Assembly (NCBI GenBank): GCA_015847255.1
Contig: JADLZK010001183.1
Span: 117,887-181,886 of the forward strand
DNA: 64,000 nucleotides
Origin: Hyparrhenia diplandra
Lineage: Eukaryota > Streptophyta > Magnoliopsida > Poales > Poaceae
Direction: 5' to 3'
Part shown: positions 1 to 10,755 of the stretch, piece after piece
How the letters are laid out: each line of letters starts with the position of its first letter
Position numbering within the stretch: the stretch's first letter is position 1
The notes under the pieces: generated by a model
The model's input: the letters and a program-made list of their open reading frames with translations, nothing else
What the model was told of the DNA's origin: nothing
Database searches by the model: none
Program-made: the position numbers and the translations under genes

Positions 1-179
1 AAAAAGCGACACGGTTAATAAAATAGAAGTACCTCATAAAAGATTTTTTATACTAGTGAGTCATAATAATTCATTTACAAGTAATTAAACCATCTCTTGT
101 CATGAACCAGAAAAGGCCGGCCCAAAAGGGAGGCCTAGGGCGCATTGCGCATGCACGGCCCCGTGCCCGGCCGCCGCCA

Positions 180-690
180 CTGCCTACTGCCGTCGTCATC
201 CAATCTTTATTAAAATAATAGGGAATAAATACTTAGGGAATAAATAGATTGCTTTGTCAAGAGGTATTCCGATCTATAAGAAAACCTCCTAGATATTTCT
301 TTAGATGCTAGTCTTCCTCGGACTATAAATACAAGGGAGCTGTAATCAGTTGAATCTTAATCAGAAAAATTAAAGGGGTAACACCCAGCGACTCTTGTAT
401 CTCAGGCTCCTCTCTCTCTACCCTAGCGCACGTCTTGCGCGCCACCACCAGCGCCGCCGCCTCCTGCCCGGCCGACGCGCGCCCTAGGGCGCCCTGCCGC
501 CCAGCGTCGCCCGGCCACCGCCGCCTCGCTGTCCCTCGTCACCACCCCGGAGCTGCTGTATGACGTCATCATCGTCATCTCCTACCTCGCCGTTCATTGT
601 CAGCCACGTCATCCACACCGTCTCACCGCCGCTCCAAGCCAGCACACCCCCCCCCCCCCACACACACACACACAATCCCGCCAGCTGTGA
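180..690 (+). mobile_element. LTR and leader fragment of an LTR retrotransposon (family L)
   Basis: A TATA-like stretch (TATAAATACAAGGGAG, near 325-341) is followed by a CT-rich leader and a GC-rich region, as at the U3/R/U5-to-gag junction of an LTR element. The segment around 265-345 resembles the reverse complement of 23200-23300 and the plus strand near 63680-63710, so three fragments of one family lie at the start, middle and end of the window. No LTR boundary or reading frame is resolved here. A (CA)n run sits near 655-674. Positions 1-179 show nothing I can assign. Confidence 0.4.
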
Positions 691-850
691 AGCACATGAT
701 TTGGCGTAAAAAATGTCACAACCTGCGGGGCTGCTTGAAAACTGCCCCTACAAGACTTTCATTTCAAAATACAGTTGATTAGGGGTGTCCGGGAGAACCG
801 GCCCTATAAATGCTCACTGGGCACCCATAGAAACACCAATTGTAGTAGTG
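691..850. mobile_element. CACTA transposon right end (fragment)
   Basis: The sequence ends with TTGTAGTAGTG, the reverse complement of the CACTACTACAA terminal repeat of CACTA elements. The 150 bases before it match the subterminal DNA of the CACTA ending at 52433, including a shared block reading AAAACTGCCCCTA and a shared AGACT just outside the end. The left end is not present, so this is a truncated copy. Confidence 0.6.
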
Positions 851-1021
851 AGACTAACTTAAAAGGGACCTAGAGTTTGCGATCATGAACCAAAGAAACA
901 CTATCCCTAGGACTAGTGCAGATTGACATTATAGACACCGCCGCCTCAGGTTGGTATCTGAAGGAAGTTCTTTGCAATCCCCTCCACACAAAGTGTGGGG
1001 GCAGAGCTTGGAGCTAGGATG

Positions 1022-1252
1022 TGTAAGAGCTAGGCTAAGCAAGGAAGACAACTCAAGTTGTATTGATCGAGGCTTACGCCTATATGTACTTACAACAGTG
1101 TTCAGCCTATGCATGTACAGACTGCTAGACACAAGGAGAGCCAGGAACTAAGCAAAAGCTATTACTAACCTATGCATGTACGTTACAGTCAAGATCAGCT
1201 AAACATAAGGGCAGCCGAGGGACTAAGCAAGATGAGATCATGGTCACTAACA
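1022..1252 (-). repeat. Copia-1 3' LTR
   Basis: In element orientation it begins TGTTAGTGACC and ends in CA. It matches the LTR at 7335-7564 except for one extra A in an A-run near 1155. Confidence 0.95.
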
Positions 1253-2160
1253 CCCCCCCTCAGTGTGAGCGTCGTTGCCGACGCACAGACTGTTACGGAA
1301 CTCCTTGAAGCTCGTCGTCGGTAGACCTTTTGTCATCACATCGGCTAGCTGTTGCGTCGTAGGTACATGTAGAACCTTGCATTGGCCAACTGCGACCTTC
1401 TCCCGTACGAAGTGGACATCAAGCTCTATGTGCTTCGTTCGTTTGTGATGCACTGGATTGGAGCTCATGTAGCAAGCGGAGACATTGTCGCAGAACACGA
1501 TTGTGGCCTTGTTTTGGGAGCAGTCGAGCTCGCGCCGGTAGTTGTCGATCCAGGTGCACTCGCCACAAAGCATTTGCAACACCGCGGTATTCAGCCGGCG
1601 CTTGAGCGGAGACTGTTGTTTGCCGTTTGGAGGACCAAGAAATCAGTGAGTCCCCAAGAACACGCAATAGCCGGAGGTGGAACGCCGAGTATCAGGACAC
1701 CCTCGCCCAACCGCGATCCGAAAGTATGCCACGAGGTCGGATGGGAGGATCGTCGGAGATGAAGTCCGCGCCGTAGTACCGCGAATGTACCTGGTATGCG
1801 CTTGACGAGGCCGCCGTGCGCTGTTGTTGGAGCATGCATGTGTAGACACGCTTCTTGCTGGGGCGTACTGAAGATCCGGCCTTGTCATTGTCAAGTATTG
1901 GAGCGCCCCGACCAGGCTTCTGTAGTCTGAAGCTGCTGCTGTGGATAATGGAGTCCGTCGGTGGTGGAGAGCTTTGCCGGAAGTATCGGGCGTGTATTTG
2001 GGCGGCAGTTAGCCATCCCAAAGACGCCAAGCAGGTCGATGGCGTACGCCCCGGTGGAGTAGGAAGCCATCGGGCGACGTTGCACTGAATGCCGAGGAAA
2101 AAGTGCACCGGCCCCATGTCCTTGAGCTTGAACTCAGCGTTGATGGTGCGGATGACTCGG
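1247..2160 (-). pseudogene. Copia-1 RT C-terminus and RNase H, frameshifted
   Basis: On the minus strand, frames ending near 1700 carry the conserved RT end (MGPVHFFLG) followed by a TRPDLQYA-like block, then RSTSGYCVFLG typical of Copia RNase H. The last frame (1582-1247) has the RNase H tail with a KTKHIEL-like motif (RTKHIELDVHFVRE) and the stop next to the polypurine tract. At least three reading frames are needed to follow it, so it is broken. It joins the upstream RT half at 3841 once the nested solo LTR and one TSD copy are ignored. Confidence 0.85.
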
Positions 2161-3840
2161 TGTTGACGTTTCTTAACGTCGCAGAAGAATCATAGCGTAT
2201 TTAATTGTCGTTGTAGCTTTCACCCGGATATATTGAGGTATCGTATTTTCCACGAGGGGCGTTTGTGTGCAGAGGGCTTTACGGATAGCGTCTACCCTAG
2301 GCAAGGTTAAGCTTCTAAGAGGAATGAGGTATCTTTATGGGTTGACACTCTCGAGGCGGGGATCACTGCGTCGCGTTATCTTCTCGCCGGGGGCACCGGC
2401 AATCGCCCAAACTGGGATGGAGACCGGCAATTGCACTGCGCCACACCCGAGCGTGGGGGATTACAAAAGGACGGACAAGGTCTGTCACAACCCGGCCGCC
2501 TACCCCCTCAACCGTGGGATGCGCCACAAAAAGATAGGAAACCACTAGTCCAAACACCACGTTTGCACTGATGATTACTACTCGAGTGTGAATTCAAGGC
2601 TTACCGTCCCGGGGTCCTTCACTAGAGTACCGCCCGAAGGAAGCGACTATCAATCCCGCAAGATTATAACGGCTAAGATAATATGCTTGAAAGTAATAAC
2701 CGAAAGAGGAACACAATCTGTCTTACCAAAGCGTAAGTAGATTGTAGAGGTACAAAGCGAGGCGGATGCCGACAAGTCCGCACTCTGGTCCTCCTAGGAA
2801 CAGCGGTACACCGGGGCGGACCGACAACTCGGTAGAAGGAATCAAGTTTCCTTCTAGCCTTTCCTCTCTCACTCTCTAGAATTAGAATAGGAGTAGAGAT
2901 AGAAGACTCTCTCTCTTGCTCACTTGTACTTGTAGCTCCTTATGATGAGTGGTAGAAGAGCTCTACTAAGAGAGGAGAGCTCTTTACCTTTGGAATTGGT
3001 GTCTTACAATAGAGAGAGATGGCCCCTTTATATAGGAGAGAGGGGAGAGGCCTAGGCAATACATGGCAACATTTTCTAGCCCCTCCCGGCCATGCAAACC
3101 GACCTGGGAAGGTCGGCAAAATGTTTCCTAACGAAAGCGTAACGGAAAAGGAGAAGAACCGGTCATTAGGGCGATGAACCGGAGCTAAACCGCATGAACC
3201 GCGCGCTGTCAGCCATTTCTGGAAAGGAATTCACAGTCGGTGGGCCAAAACCGGCCGGTCCAGCTGGATTCGGGCGGCCGAACCCGCCGCCTGGCGCGAC
3301 CGCCTTTGGCTCTTCCACTCCGCCGGGCCGCCCGCGTGTCCCCTGGCGGTCCGCTGCGTCCGCCGCCAGCGATGCCCAGCGCGCCCCGCCTTCGAGGAGT
3401 GCGCTAGCCGCCACGTGGCCGCGCGTTTTTTCTGGCAGCGCGCTGCGCGCCGCGGCGCGAGGCGGTTCGGCCGTCGTGGGCCGCGAGGGGCCGGTTGTCG
3501 GCGATGGCCGGCGTTGACTTAGGGGATGTGGCGTCGGCGATGACGTCGGCACTTTTAATTTGGAAAATTCATAACTTATTATTGGGAGCTCCAAAAATAG
3601 CAAATGATATGTCCGTTTCGATCAGCGCGACGAGAGCTCTTCGCAATGGTGTACTCCGTTTCTTCATTTAAGATAGTTTTTACCTGCGAAAAAAATTAGG
3701 AATTCCTGCAAAACAATTTGGAGCACCAAAACTTGTGGAACTTTTTTAAATAAATAATATTTTGTTTATGATAAGGCATGAAATGTTTGTCATTTAGTGT
3801 ACTTTGGCGGTCAAAATATATGCATTAATTACCGTCAACA
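2161..3840 (-). mobile_element. Solo LTR (long, probably Gypsy type) nested in Copia-1
   Basis: The ends are TGTTGACG and CGTCAACA, a TG...CA pair with a short inverted repeat, and the 1680-bp block is bounded by the perfect 5-bp duplication CTCGG (2156-2160 and 3841-3845). No internal retroviral genes are present, which fits a solo LTR left by LTR-LTR recombination. A TATATAAAGG box on the minus strand near 3029-3038, followed by a CT-rich leader, suggests minus orientation. The element interrupts the RT gene between codons that are contiguous in Copia RT. Open frames at 3166-3603 and 3194-3517 reflect its GC-rich part and are not genes. Confidence 0.92.
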
Positions 3841-4368
3841 CTCGGCGGAGAATATCTGTCGAAGAGCCCGTAAATACGATGTCGCCGGCGTAGAGAAGCA
3901 AGTAGATGGACTCGTTGCCTTGTCGAAGAACAAAAAGAGTGAGCTGTCGGAGCGCGTCGGCTTGAAGCCCATGGTGCCGAGGAAGGTAGCCAGGCACATG
4001 TACCATGCCCTGAGTGCCTGTTTTAGACCGTATAGGCTCTTGGAGAGACGACACACCAGATCGGGATTTTTTGGTGAACCCGGCCGGCCGGGCGCGCATA
4101 GACTTCCTCATCGAGAACGCCATGGAGGAAGGCATTGTTGACGTCGAGCTGGTGCACCGCCACTCACGCTGGGCAGCGAGGTGGAGTCTTGTCGCCTGAT
4201 CGCCGGCTTGACGGGGGACGATGCGTCGCCGTAGTCGATGCCAGCGTTGTGTGAAACCGCGTGCGACCCATCGTGCCTTGTACCGATCGAAGCTTCCATC
4301 TTCCTTGAATTTGTGACGGAAGATCCACTTGCCGGCGACAACATGTGCTCGGTGGGCGTTGGACGAGT
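3841..4368 (-). pseudogene. Copia-1 RT N-terminal half, frameshifted
   Basis: Minus-strand frames carry the Copia RT block KSLYGLKQALRAW and, in another frame, the active-site region, which reads YAGD in place of the usual YVDD. Frame changes near 3900-4050 and the altered catalytic motif make it non-functional. It is continuous with 2160-1247 across the solo LTR. Confidence 0.85.
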
Positions 4369-6130
4369 TCAGGTCTTGTTGGAGATCAAGGCGTTGAACT
4401 CCGACCGCATCGCCTGCGTCAGTTCGGGTCCTTGAGTGCCTGGTTGACTGATCGGGGAACCGGCGAGATGGCTGTCGTCATTGTTGCCGCAGCAGCATAG
4501 CGTGGGTTTGGCTTGAAAGTACCCACGCGAGCCCTGGTCACCATTGGGTGTGGTGCAGGGCCGTCGGAAGATGTTGACGACGATGGCGTTGAAGACGGAT
4601 CGGCCGCCGACGGCGTCGGTTGGGACTGCGATCCAGAGATGGATGCGGTCGGCCGGTGCGCGAGGGACGTGGATGGCGATGTTGCCGTCCGTGGTGATGC
4701 AGATCGCGGTGTCGAGGACGAAGACGCCAGTCTGCGACGGGCCGTCGAGTGCGGGCGTAGCAGGGCGTGCCGTGGTTGTTGGAGGAGACGGCACGTCCGG
4801 GTCCGCTGCAGACCGGTGATCCGGACGCCACGGATTGTACGCGCAGTCCTGCGGCGAGGTGGTAGATGGCCCCGAGCGAAACGGGAACACGTTCTCGTCG
4901 AAGTAGACGTGGCGCAAGGTGATGACCTTCCGTGTTGTCAGATCGTAGCACCGGTATCCACGATGATCCTGCGAGTAGCCAATGAACACACATGCCACAG
5001 ATCGTGGAGCGAGTTTATGTGGGCTGGTGGCCGCCGTGCTGGGGTAACATAGGCAGCCGAACACCTTTAGGAGTGAGTAATCAGGATCGGTGTGGAACAG
5101 TAGAGAATATGGTGTTGATAGAGAACGGGGTTTGCACGGTTTGCGATTATGCAAGTAGGTGGAGGTGTGCAGAGCTTCGACCCAGAACATGGGAGGGAGG
5201 GCCGCGTGCAATAGGAGTGCGCGAACACCGTCGTTCAGAGTGCGTAGCACACGTTCCGCCGTGCCGTTTTGTTGGGATGTGTAGGGACAGGATAGGCGAA
5301 GTGAGATGCCATGCGTGGTGTAGAATTGGCGGAGCGTGGAATTGTCAAATTCACGTCCGTTGTCAGTTTGGATGGCACGAATGGTTCGTCCAAACTGGTT
5401 ACGAGCAAATGTGTGGAATGACATGATGTGCTTGGCGACCTCTGATTTGAACCGCAAAGGAATTGTCCAGACATAATGAGTAAAATCATCAAGAAGAACA
5501 AGGTAGTATTTAATTCCAGTGAAACTAGTAACTGGGGATGTCCAAACATCACTATGAATCAAATCAAAAGGTGCTGTGGTTTTATGTTGAGAATTGGAGA
5601 ATGGAAGGCGAACATGTTTGCCAACACGACAAGCATGGCAGGTATGAGCGATGTCTTTATTACAACTAAAATCATAGGATCGAAGAAGACGACGGAAGGA
5701 CTCGTTGCCGGGGTGTCCGAGCCGTTGGTGCCATAGATCGGCAGAGGTGGCGGTGAGGCAGTGGGGGGAGCGGGAAGGCTTCAATTGCAGCGGGTAAAGG
5801 GTCGCCCTTGCTGTCACTGTGGAGTATCACCTCCCTGGTGTTGCGGTCCTTAATGGAAAAACCACAATTGTCAAACTCAACAGTGATTGGATTATCGCGT
5901 GTAAGAGCACGAACAGAAATTAGGTTTTTGATTAGAGACGGAGAGACGAGAACATTGTGTAGAGAAATAGGATTGGAAGTGGTAGGGATGGAGGAGAAAC
6001 CAGTGTGGGTAATGGGAAGGGAATTTCCATTGCCAACAATGATTTTTGTGGAAGAAGAATTGGGAGACAGAGAAGAGAGGTTACCGAAGCCTTGGGACAT
6101 GTGGGAGGAGGCGCCTGTGTCGAAGAACCA
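4369..6130 (-). pseudogene. Copia-1 protease and integrase region
   Basis: The protease block WFFDTGASSHM lies near 6110-6140, with the DTG catalytic triad. A 482-residue frame (5817-4369) follows with the GAG-pre-integrase zinc motif (H30, H35, C60, C63) and the integrase core: Asp90 in HSDVW, Asp152 in QTDNG, Glu188 in TAERV, a D,D(35)E arrangement. The integrase core itself is uninterrupted, unlike gag and RT; the frame then runs into a proline-rich linker. The protease and integrase frames overlap at 5672-5817, implying a frame change. Confidence 0.85.
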
Positions 6131-7175
6131 CTCGCCTGACTGGGGGTGGTTCAGCGACATGTTGTTCAGCGTGGCGAGGAGTTGAGGGTCCATGCCGGAG
6201 GAGGTACCGGCGACGTGGGCTTGCGGTGGTGGTGCCGACGGACGAGAGCCGAGGACGCCGGGCGTGGGAGCTGGCGCGTGTGGACCCTGGAAGGGCCACG
6301 CGTGAACCATGCCCGTCCATGGATTGGTGGAGGGCCAGAACCCCGGCGGCGGTGTTGGTGCTGAGGGGCCGCCCTTCTTCTTCTGTTTCTTGCCGCCCGT
6401 GGTAGGAGGGAGAGCGCCACCCAGGCTGCGATCCCGAAGGGAGCAGCGGCGGGTGCCGCGGGCGCCCTGCAGACTGGGCACGCCGCCGGGACGGTGTTCG
6501 CGACAAGAGCGCCAGGCTGCTGGAATTGCCCGGACGCCCGAAGAGTTGGTCGCCCGCCATGGACGGATTGGGACAGCAGGGCAGCGGCGGTTTGCATCTT
6601 CTCAGACTTCGGCGTGCGCTGCTCTTCGAGCTGCAGCATGGGAGCGAACTTTGAGGAAGGACGGCAAGGCGACGACGAAGGGTGATGTGGGGATCGCGTG
6701 ATGAAGACGGGGGTTGAGGCCGCGCACGATGTTGTGGATGAGGTCCTTGTCGCCCACCGGCGCACCCGAGACCCGCCAGCCGATCCGCCATGACCTTCAT
6801 GCGAGAGGTGTAGTCGAGGGCGGAGAGATCGCCTTGGTAGAAGTTGCGGAATTCGGCACCGAGGTAGACGGCGCGTGTGTCGGCGTTGTCGCGGAAGATG
6901 TTGCGCACGGCGCGCCACAAGGAGTAGGCGGTGTCTTGATCTTCGGACACCATGGACCGCAGCTCGGGTGACATGCGGTTGTAGAACCAGGAGACGATGG
7001 CGCAATCATTTTGCACCCAGTCATTGTCGCCCTTGGCCGGCGAGCCGTCGACGTGATCACGGAGGCCGTATTGGCCGAAGATGGCGGAGAACGCCCGGGC
7101 CCAGGCAACGTAGTTCGACTCGTCAAAGTCGAGGACGATGGGGACCCGATTGAGGATGTTTATGCCGTGGATCAC
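6081..7175 (-). pseudogene. Copia-1 gag, frameshifted
   Basis: The frame opening at 7175 has the Copia gag start (IVLDFDESNYVAW) and continues through a UBN2-like region to about residue 135. Gag-like sequence then moves to a second frame (6166-7005) and a third, so at least two frameshifts are present. No intact CCHC knuckle was found; the later part is basic and proline-rich. Confidence 0.8.
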
Positions 7176-7334
7176 AGACGGAGCGGCGGGCTCGGTCTGG
7201 ACGCGGAGGGTGTGCGGGAGGTTGGATTCGGCGCCGGAGTTGTCGGGAGGCCAACGAGGAGGAGGAGGAGGAGCTCATGGCGACGCCGGAGGAGAGGAGC
7301 AGCGGAAGTTAGGATCGGTTAACAGCAGATACCA

Positions 7335-7564
7335 TGTAAGAGCTAGGCTAAGCAAGGAAGACAACTCAAGTTGTATTGATCGAGGCTTACGCCTATATGT
7401 ACTTACAACAGTGTTCAGCCTATGCATGTACAGACTGCTAGACACAAGGAGAGCCAGGAACTAAGCAAAGCTATTACTAACCTATGCATGTACGTTACAG
7501 TCAAGATCAGCTAAACATAAGGGCAGCCGAGGGACTAAGCAAGATGAGATCATGGTCACTAACA
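7335..7564 (-). repeat. Copia-1 5' LTR
   Basis: It is 230 bp and matches 1022-1252 apart from one A. Its inner edge abuts the primer-binding site at 7323-7334. Confidence 0.95.
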
Positions 7565-8621
7565 GGATGATTGCAAGTTGCTCGGGGTTCAGAACAATAT
7601 CCTTGGCGCTCTATTCATTCTTGAAGCCTTCTAGCTTGCCCGAGATCCTCTTGTTGCCTAAGGAAACTGTCCTCTCGAGTTGCTCCCTTGAGTTTGATGA
7701 TGGCCCTCCTCTTCTTTGGGGTCATCTTGGCAAACTTGGGCGGGCAGGGAATTAATGACCTTGTCATCATCATCCTCTACTCTAGCATCGTCAACACTTC
7801 CTTTTCCAGAAACGGCTCCCATGACACACACCTTAGGCATGCTGCTGTTTTCTAAGTTTGTTTTTGGTTGATCATGCCACTGCAGCTTGCAAACTTCCAT
7901 AGGCATGCTGCTGTGGTTTTGACGCCAGGGATCAATAATCAATTAGGCCACTGGAGCCTATATAAATTAAAGTAACGATTCCGGCCGGAACCATTCCTGC
8001 ACTTCATTCCGAAAGAAACGAACGTGGCCTAAAGTTAGTTCTTTTTTTTGTTTTGTTTTGTTTTGTTTAAAAAAATGTGGAAACCTGGCTAGGAACTGGT
8101 GACTATATATATTCATGCTTTGGGTTTGGGCTGAAAATACTTCTATTGGGCTTCTTTTAGCTTGCTTTCTTGAGGCCTTACAGATAATTGAGGATAGAGG
8201 ACAGGCTGCAGTGGCACGCCGTTTGGCGTTGTAGCAGACAACGGCCGCAGATGAGGAGGCTAGCGTGGTCAATGGTAGTGGTCTAGCCTCGATGTCGATG
8301 GCATACAACAATGGATGTGGGAGGGATAGACAGATAGAGGATCACTAGAATTGACTCGAGTGTGTCCAGGAGTGAGCGTTTTGATAGTCTAGGACCCGGA
8401 TGGCATGAAAAATAGATTCGAGCACCATACTGAGACCCAAAAGAAGTGTCGTGAGACCCGGACATACACTTCTTAAGTATCTGAATGAAAGTTTGTAAGT
8501 TTGGAGACAAGAATGACATAGTGATACAAATTTAGGGACCAGTAGTGCACTTTACTCCATGTTCAACTAGCACAGGTAACACATCCTCTTATTTTTAAGA
8601 AAACACTATATATGTATTATT
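7565..8621. other. Duplicated-unit DNA upstream of DEFL-1 3' side
   Basis: Positions 7570-7960 match 24689-25040, and 900-1021 continues that match on the other side of Copia-1. A minus-strand frame (7942-7658) is acidic and Lys-rich and reads like the end of a coding exon, but the paralogous copy has stops, so I treat it as degenerate coding-like sequence of unknown origin. Positions 8120-8610 match 31250-31600 and 34500-34750, the shared 3' flank of the DEFL units. No functional gene is seen. Confidence 0.55.
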
Positions 8622-9695
8622 GAAATTTTCTATAATAATTGGGAAAAAAATTCGATAGCTCACATCGACCGAGAGCGGTCAATCCGACGCCTACAAAGGC
8701 TGTAGGCAATGGGAGGCAAAGGCACGGTGGCAAAAATTGTCTCCCGTTGTATCTATAACGGTGGGCTATAGGAGCAAAAATCGCCCCCTGTTGCCTCCAC
8801 AAAATGGAGGGATTAAGAATAGAGCGGTAATTGCATTCTTGTAAAAAAATTTATAAAAGGGTAAAAGGTAACTCCTTAAATGCCAAAATAAAGTTTTTTA
8901 TAAAGGGTAAAACGTATAGAGATGACTCGGACCCACGGTCGATCCCTCATGTCACTCCTTTCACTGCCATGTGGGGCCCGCATGTCAACTTCTTCTTCCT
9001 CCTCCCTGCCATTTCCGTTGTTGGGCAGCATCCATCCTGTCCATGGCGAGCAACTGCAGCAGCACGTGTCCCTCATCGTCCTAGGTTCACCATCATCGGC
9101 GTCCACCTTCGTGTACGTAGGAGTAGTAGCAGTACGCGCCATCATTCATCGCATCAGAATGAACACCGCCACTCGCAGTCTCGCACAGCTCCGTCACATC
9201 AGCTAGCGATCCGAACCCAACCCGTCCGTTGTACGACCACACCAGCCGGACGAGGCCGCAACGCATTGCACGCAGCGCCATGTCATCTCATTATCGCAGG
9301 CCAACGCGGCGTCATACGTACGTACGTGCCCCGCCCGCCGGATCCGTCCGCGTCAGAGCCTTTGGATCAATCACGGGAGAGAGTGAGTGAGAGACCCTGG
9401 GGCGGGCGCGCCACGGCAGGAGCAGGACGGACAGAGGGGCCGGACAGCGGCCGGGGCGACGCCGTACACGGCCACATGATGCTGCTGCTCGGCCACATGC
9501 TGCTGCAGCTGCTCACCATGGACACAATGGATCGAGTCGGAGTTGGGGGCGGCGGCGGGTTAGTGGAGGGGTGAGGAGGTAATTAGTGATTAACGGTGTT
9601 TAATGACATAGTTACCCTTTCAAATGAAAAAAAAAGAATGTAGGGAAGGCAATAGGAGGCAATGGTAGACAAAATCAAGTATTGTAGAAGGGCTC
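8622..9695. mobile_element. MULE-A, non-autonomous Mutator-like element
   Basis: The ends GAAATTTTCTATAATAATTG and GAGCCCTTCTACAATACTTG (reverse complement) form an imperfect terminal inverted repeat. The flanks carry the direct repeat ATGTATTATT (8612-8621 and 9696-9705), within the 9-11 bp expected of MULEs. The same flanking sequence without an insertion is present at 53052-53070. The interior is GC-rich (8930-9570) with open frames but no recognisable transposase or host exon. Both ends match MULE-B (25064-30959). Confidence 0.85.
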
Positions 9696-9762
9696 ATGTA
9701 TTATTACATATAGGAGACAGGAAGAGACAATTTATGTCTGCATCATTGGCCGGATCAGAGCC

Positions 9763-10154
9763 CTAATAGGGGCATGTAGAGCACCAACATTGAAATAAGA
9801 AACATCCGCCGTGCAAGTTCTTGGGCCATTCTCCTCGGCATATATTATTGCAATCCACATTGTGGTCAAAGCTCCAGCACAATCCGTGAAAATCACCGCT
9901 CAGATGCTCGCATGGTACAGCCTGCTGCGTGTATACAGATATTGAACATACTAGCACATGCAAAACGTGGTTATTTAGTCGAAAAATTAATCAAAACAAC
10001 ATATTTAGTTGACTAGCCAATTTGTCGCCAAAACTTAAGCTGTTAGGAGAGACACTTATATTTCAAACAGTTCATACATGTGTGCATACATACCGTCGAA
10101 CACGATGATAATTAGGAGCACGACTGCAGAGAGATTCTTTCCTAGAGACGCCAT
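9763..10154 (-). CDS. DEFL-1: secreted defensin-like peptide, two exons
   Basis: Predicted exons are 10154-10094 and 9950-9763, with a 143-bp intron bounded by GT (GTATGT) and AG (CTAG). Together they give 249 nt, an 82-residue precursor. Exon 1 (61 nt) encodes a start Met, two basic residues and a hydrophobic run, as expected of a signal peptide. Exon 2 encodes eight cysteines spaced C-x10-C-x8-C-x3-C-x11-C-x4-C-x1-C-x2-C, with C-x3-C, C-x-C and a G-x-C core: the plant defensin CS-alpha-beta pattern. An extra Cys lies just after the signal. The frame chosen for the acceptor is the only one that joins both exons and is shared with DEFL-3. Such peptides are usually apoplastic antimicrobial or signalling proteins; the role here is not known. 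TATA and shared upstream DNA are intact. Confidence 0.85.
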
Positions 10155-10278
10155 TGGTGATTTTTTTTTTCTTTTGGTGGAAGTTTTTGTTTGTTGAAAG
10201 AAAAGAATTAGTAGGGAGGTTGGTTTTTGAGGAAAAAGTAGGAGGTTGGTGGATGATCGAGCGAGGAGAAATGTAACA

Positions 10279-10292
10279 ATATAAATATATAG
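10279..10292 (-). promoter_or_regulatory. DEFL-1 TATA-like box
   Basis: ATATATTTATAT on the minus strand, about 125-138 bp upstream of the ATG. The same position is TATA-rich in DEFL-2, DEFL-3 and DEFL-4. Confidence 0.6.
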
Positions 10293-10300
10293 ATGACATG

Positions 10301-10398
10301 CCTAGTGTTTTTCATGGTAGAAGCATATAAACTTACAATCGTATCCTCCTAGTGTTTTCCAACAGGAGCAGATCGTATATATCCTCCTAGTGTTTTCC
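10301..10398 (-). promoter_or_regulatory. Repeated CCTAGTGTTTTCC-type motif upstream of DEFL-1
   Basis: Three copies of a 13-bp motif (plus strand CCTAGTGTTTTYC) lie at 10301-10313, 10348-10360 and 10386-10398. DEFL-2 (32156, 32201) and DEFL-3 (53635, 53682) have two copies at matching places. The second and third copies here sit in a local duplication of about 38 bp. A regulatory role is inferred only from conservation and position. Confidence 0.4.
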
Positions 10399-10755
10399 AG
10401 CAAAAGCTGGCCGGCTTGGTCGCAAAGCTAGGCCTCGTGGTCTCTATCTCACAGCACCGTCTTTTTTCAGCATTTACGTTAGGTTAGATAGCGACCTGGT
10501 TTTGTTGTTTCTTCTTTCGCATTCTGCAGTCACGTCAATATATACGTAAATGTTTTTGTTTGTTTGTAAAACTTTATTGCAAAAATGATTTTTTACGTGT
10601 ATATAAAATGGGCTGGGAGGCTGGATTGTGGAGCTGCGACTAAGGTTGCAGCTGCCGCATCACAGGGGATGCCGGCTGGCACAGTCCAAGAGTTCATTAC
10701 GAGATGTGTCTGTTGATGGACTCCGTGACCTCATCTAAAACTTCCTATATATATA
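10399..10755. other. Distal conserved upstream region of DEFL-1
   Basis: No gene. This stretch matches 32215-32600, 53700-53907 plus 55839-55968, and 48069-48170. It contains the uninterrupted LINE target (10581-10594). Confidence 0.6.

Larger units (their letters stand above)
1022..7564 (-). mobile_element. Copia-1: LTR retrotransposon with identical-looking LTRs, defective
   Basis: Two LTRs of 231 and 230 bp flank a 6-kb interior, and the whole is bounded by the 5-bp target duplication GGATG (1017-1021 and 7565-7569). In element orientation the 5' LTR is at 7335-7564. The primer-binding site TGGTATCTGCTG follows directly (7323-7334), and a purine tract ending GAGGGGGGGTG precedes the 3' LTR (1253-1263). 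The order gag, protease, integrase, RT, RNase H is that of Ty1/Copia. The coding region has several frameshifts and a nested solo LTR at 2161-3840, so it cannot encode its own proteins. The uninterrupted target is visible in the paralogous unit at 24684-24688. Confidence 0.95.

Noticed and set aside
3166..3603. ORFs on both strands near 3.2-3.6 kb as genes
   Set aside because: They lie wholly inside the solo LTR defined by its CTCGG duplication.
9763..9950. A later acceptor in DEFL-1 exon 2 (after ACGCAG)
   Set aside because: It does not keep the reading frame with the 61-nt exon 1, whereas the CTAG acceptor does in all copies.
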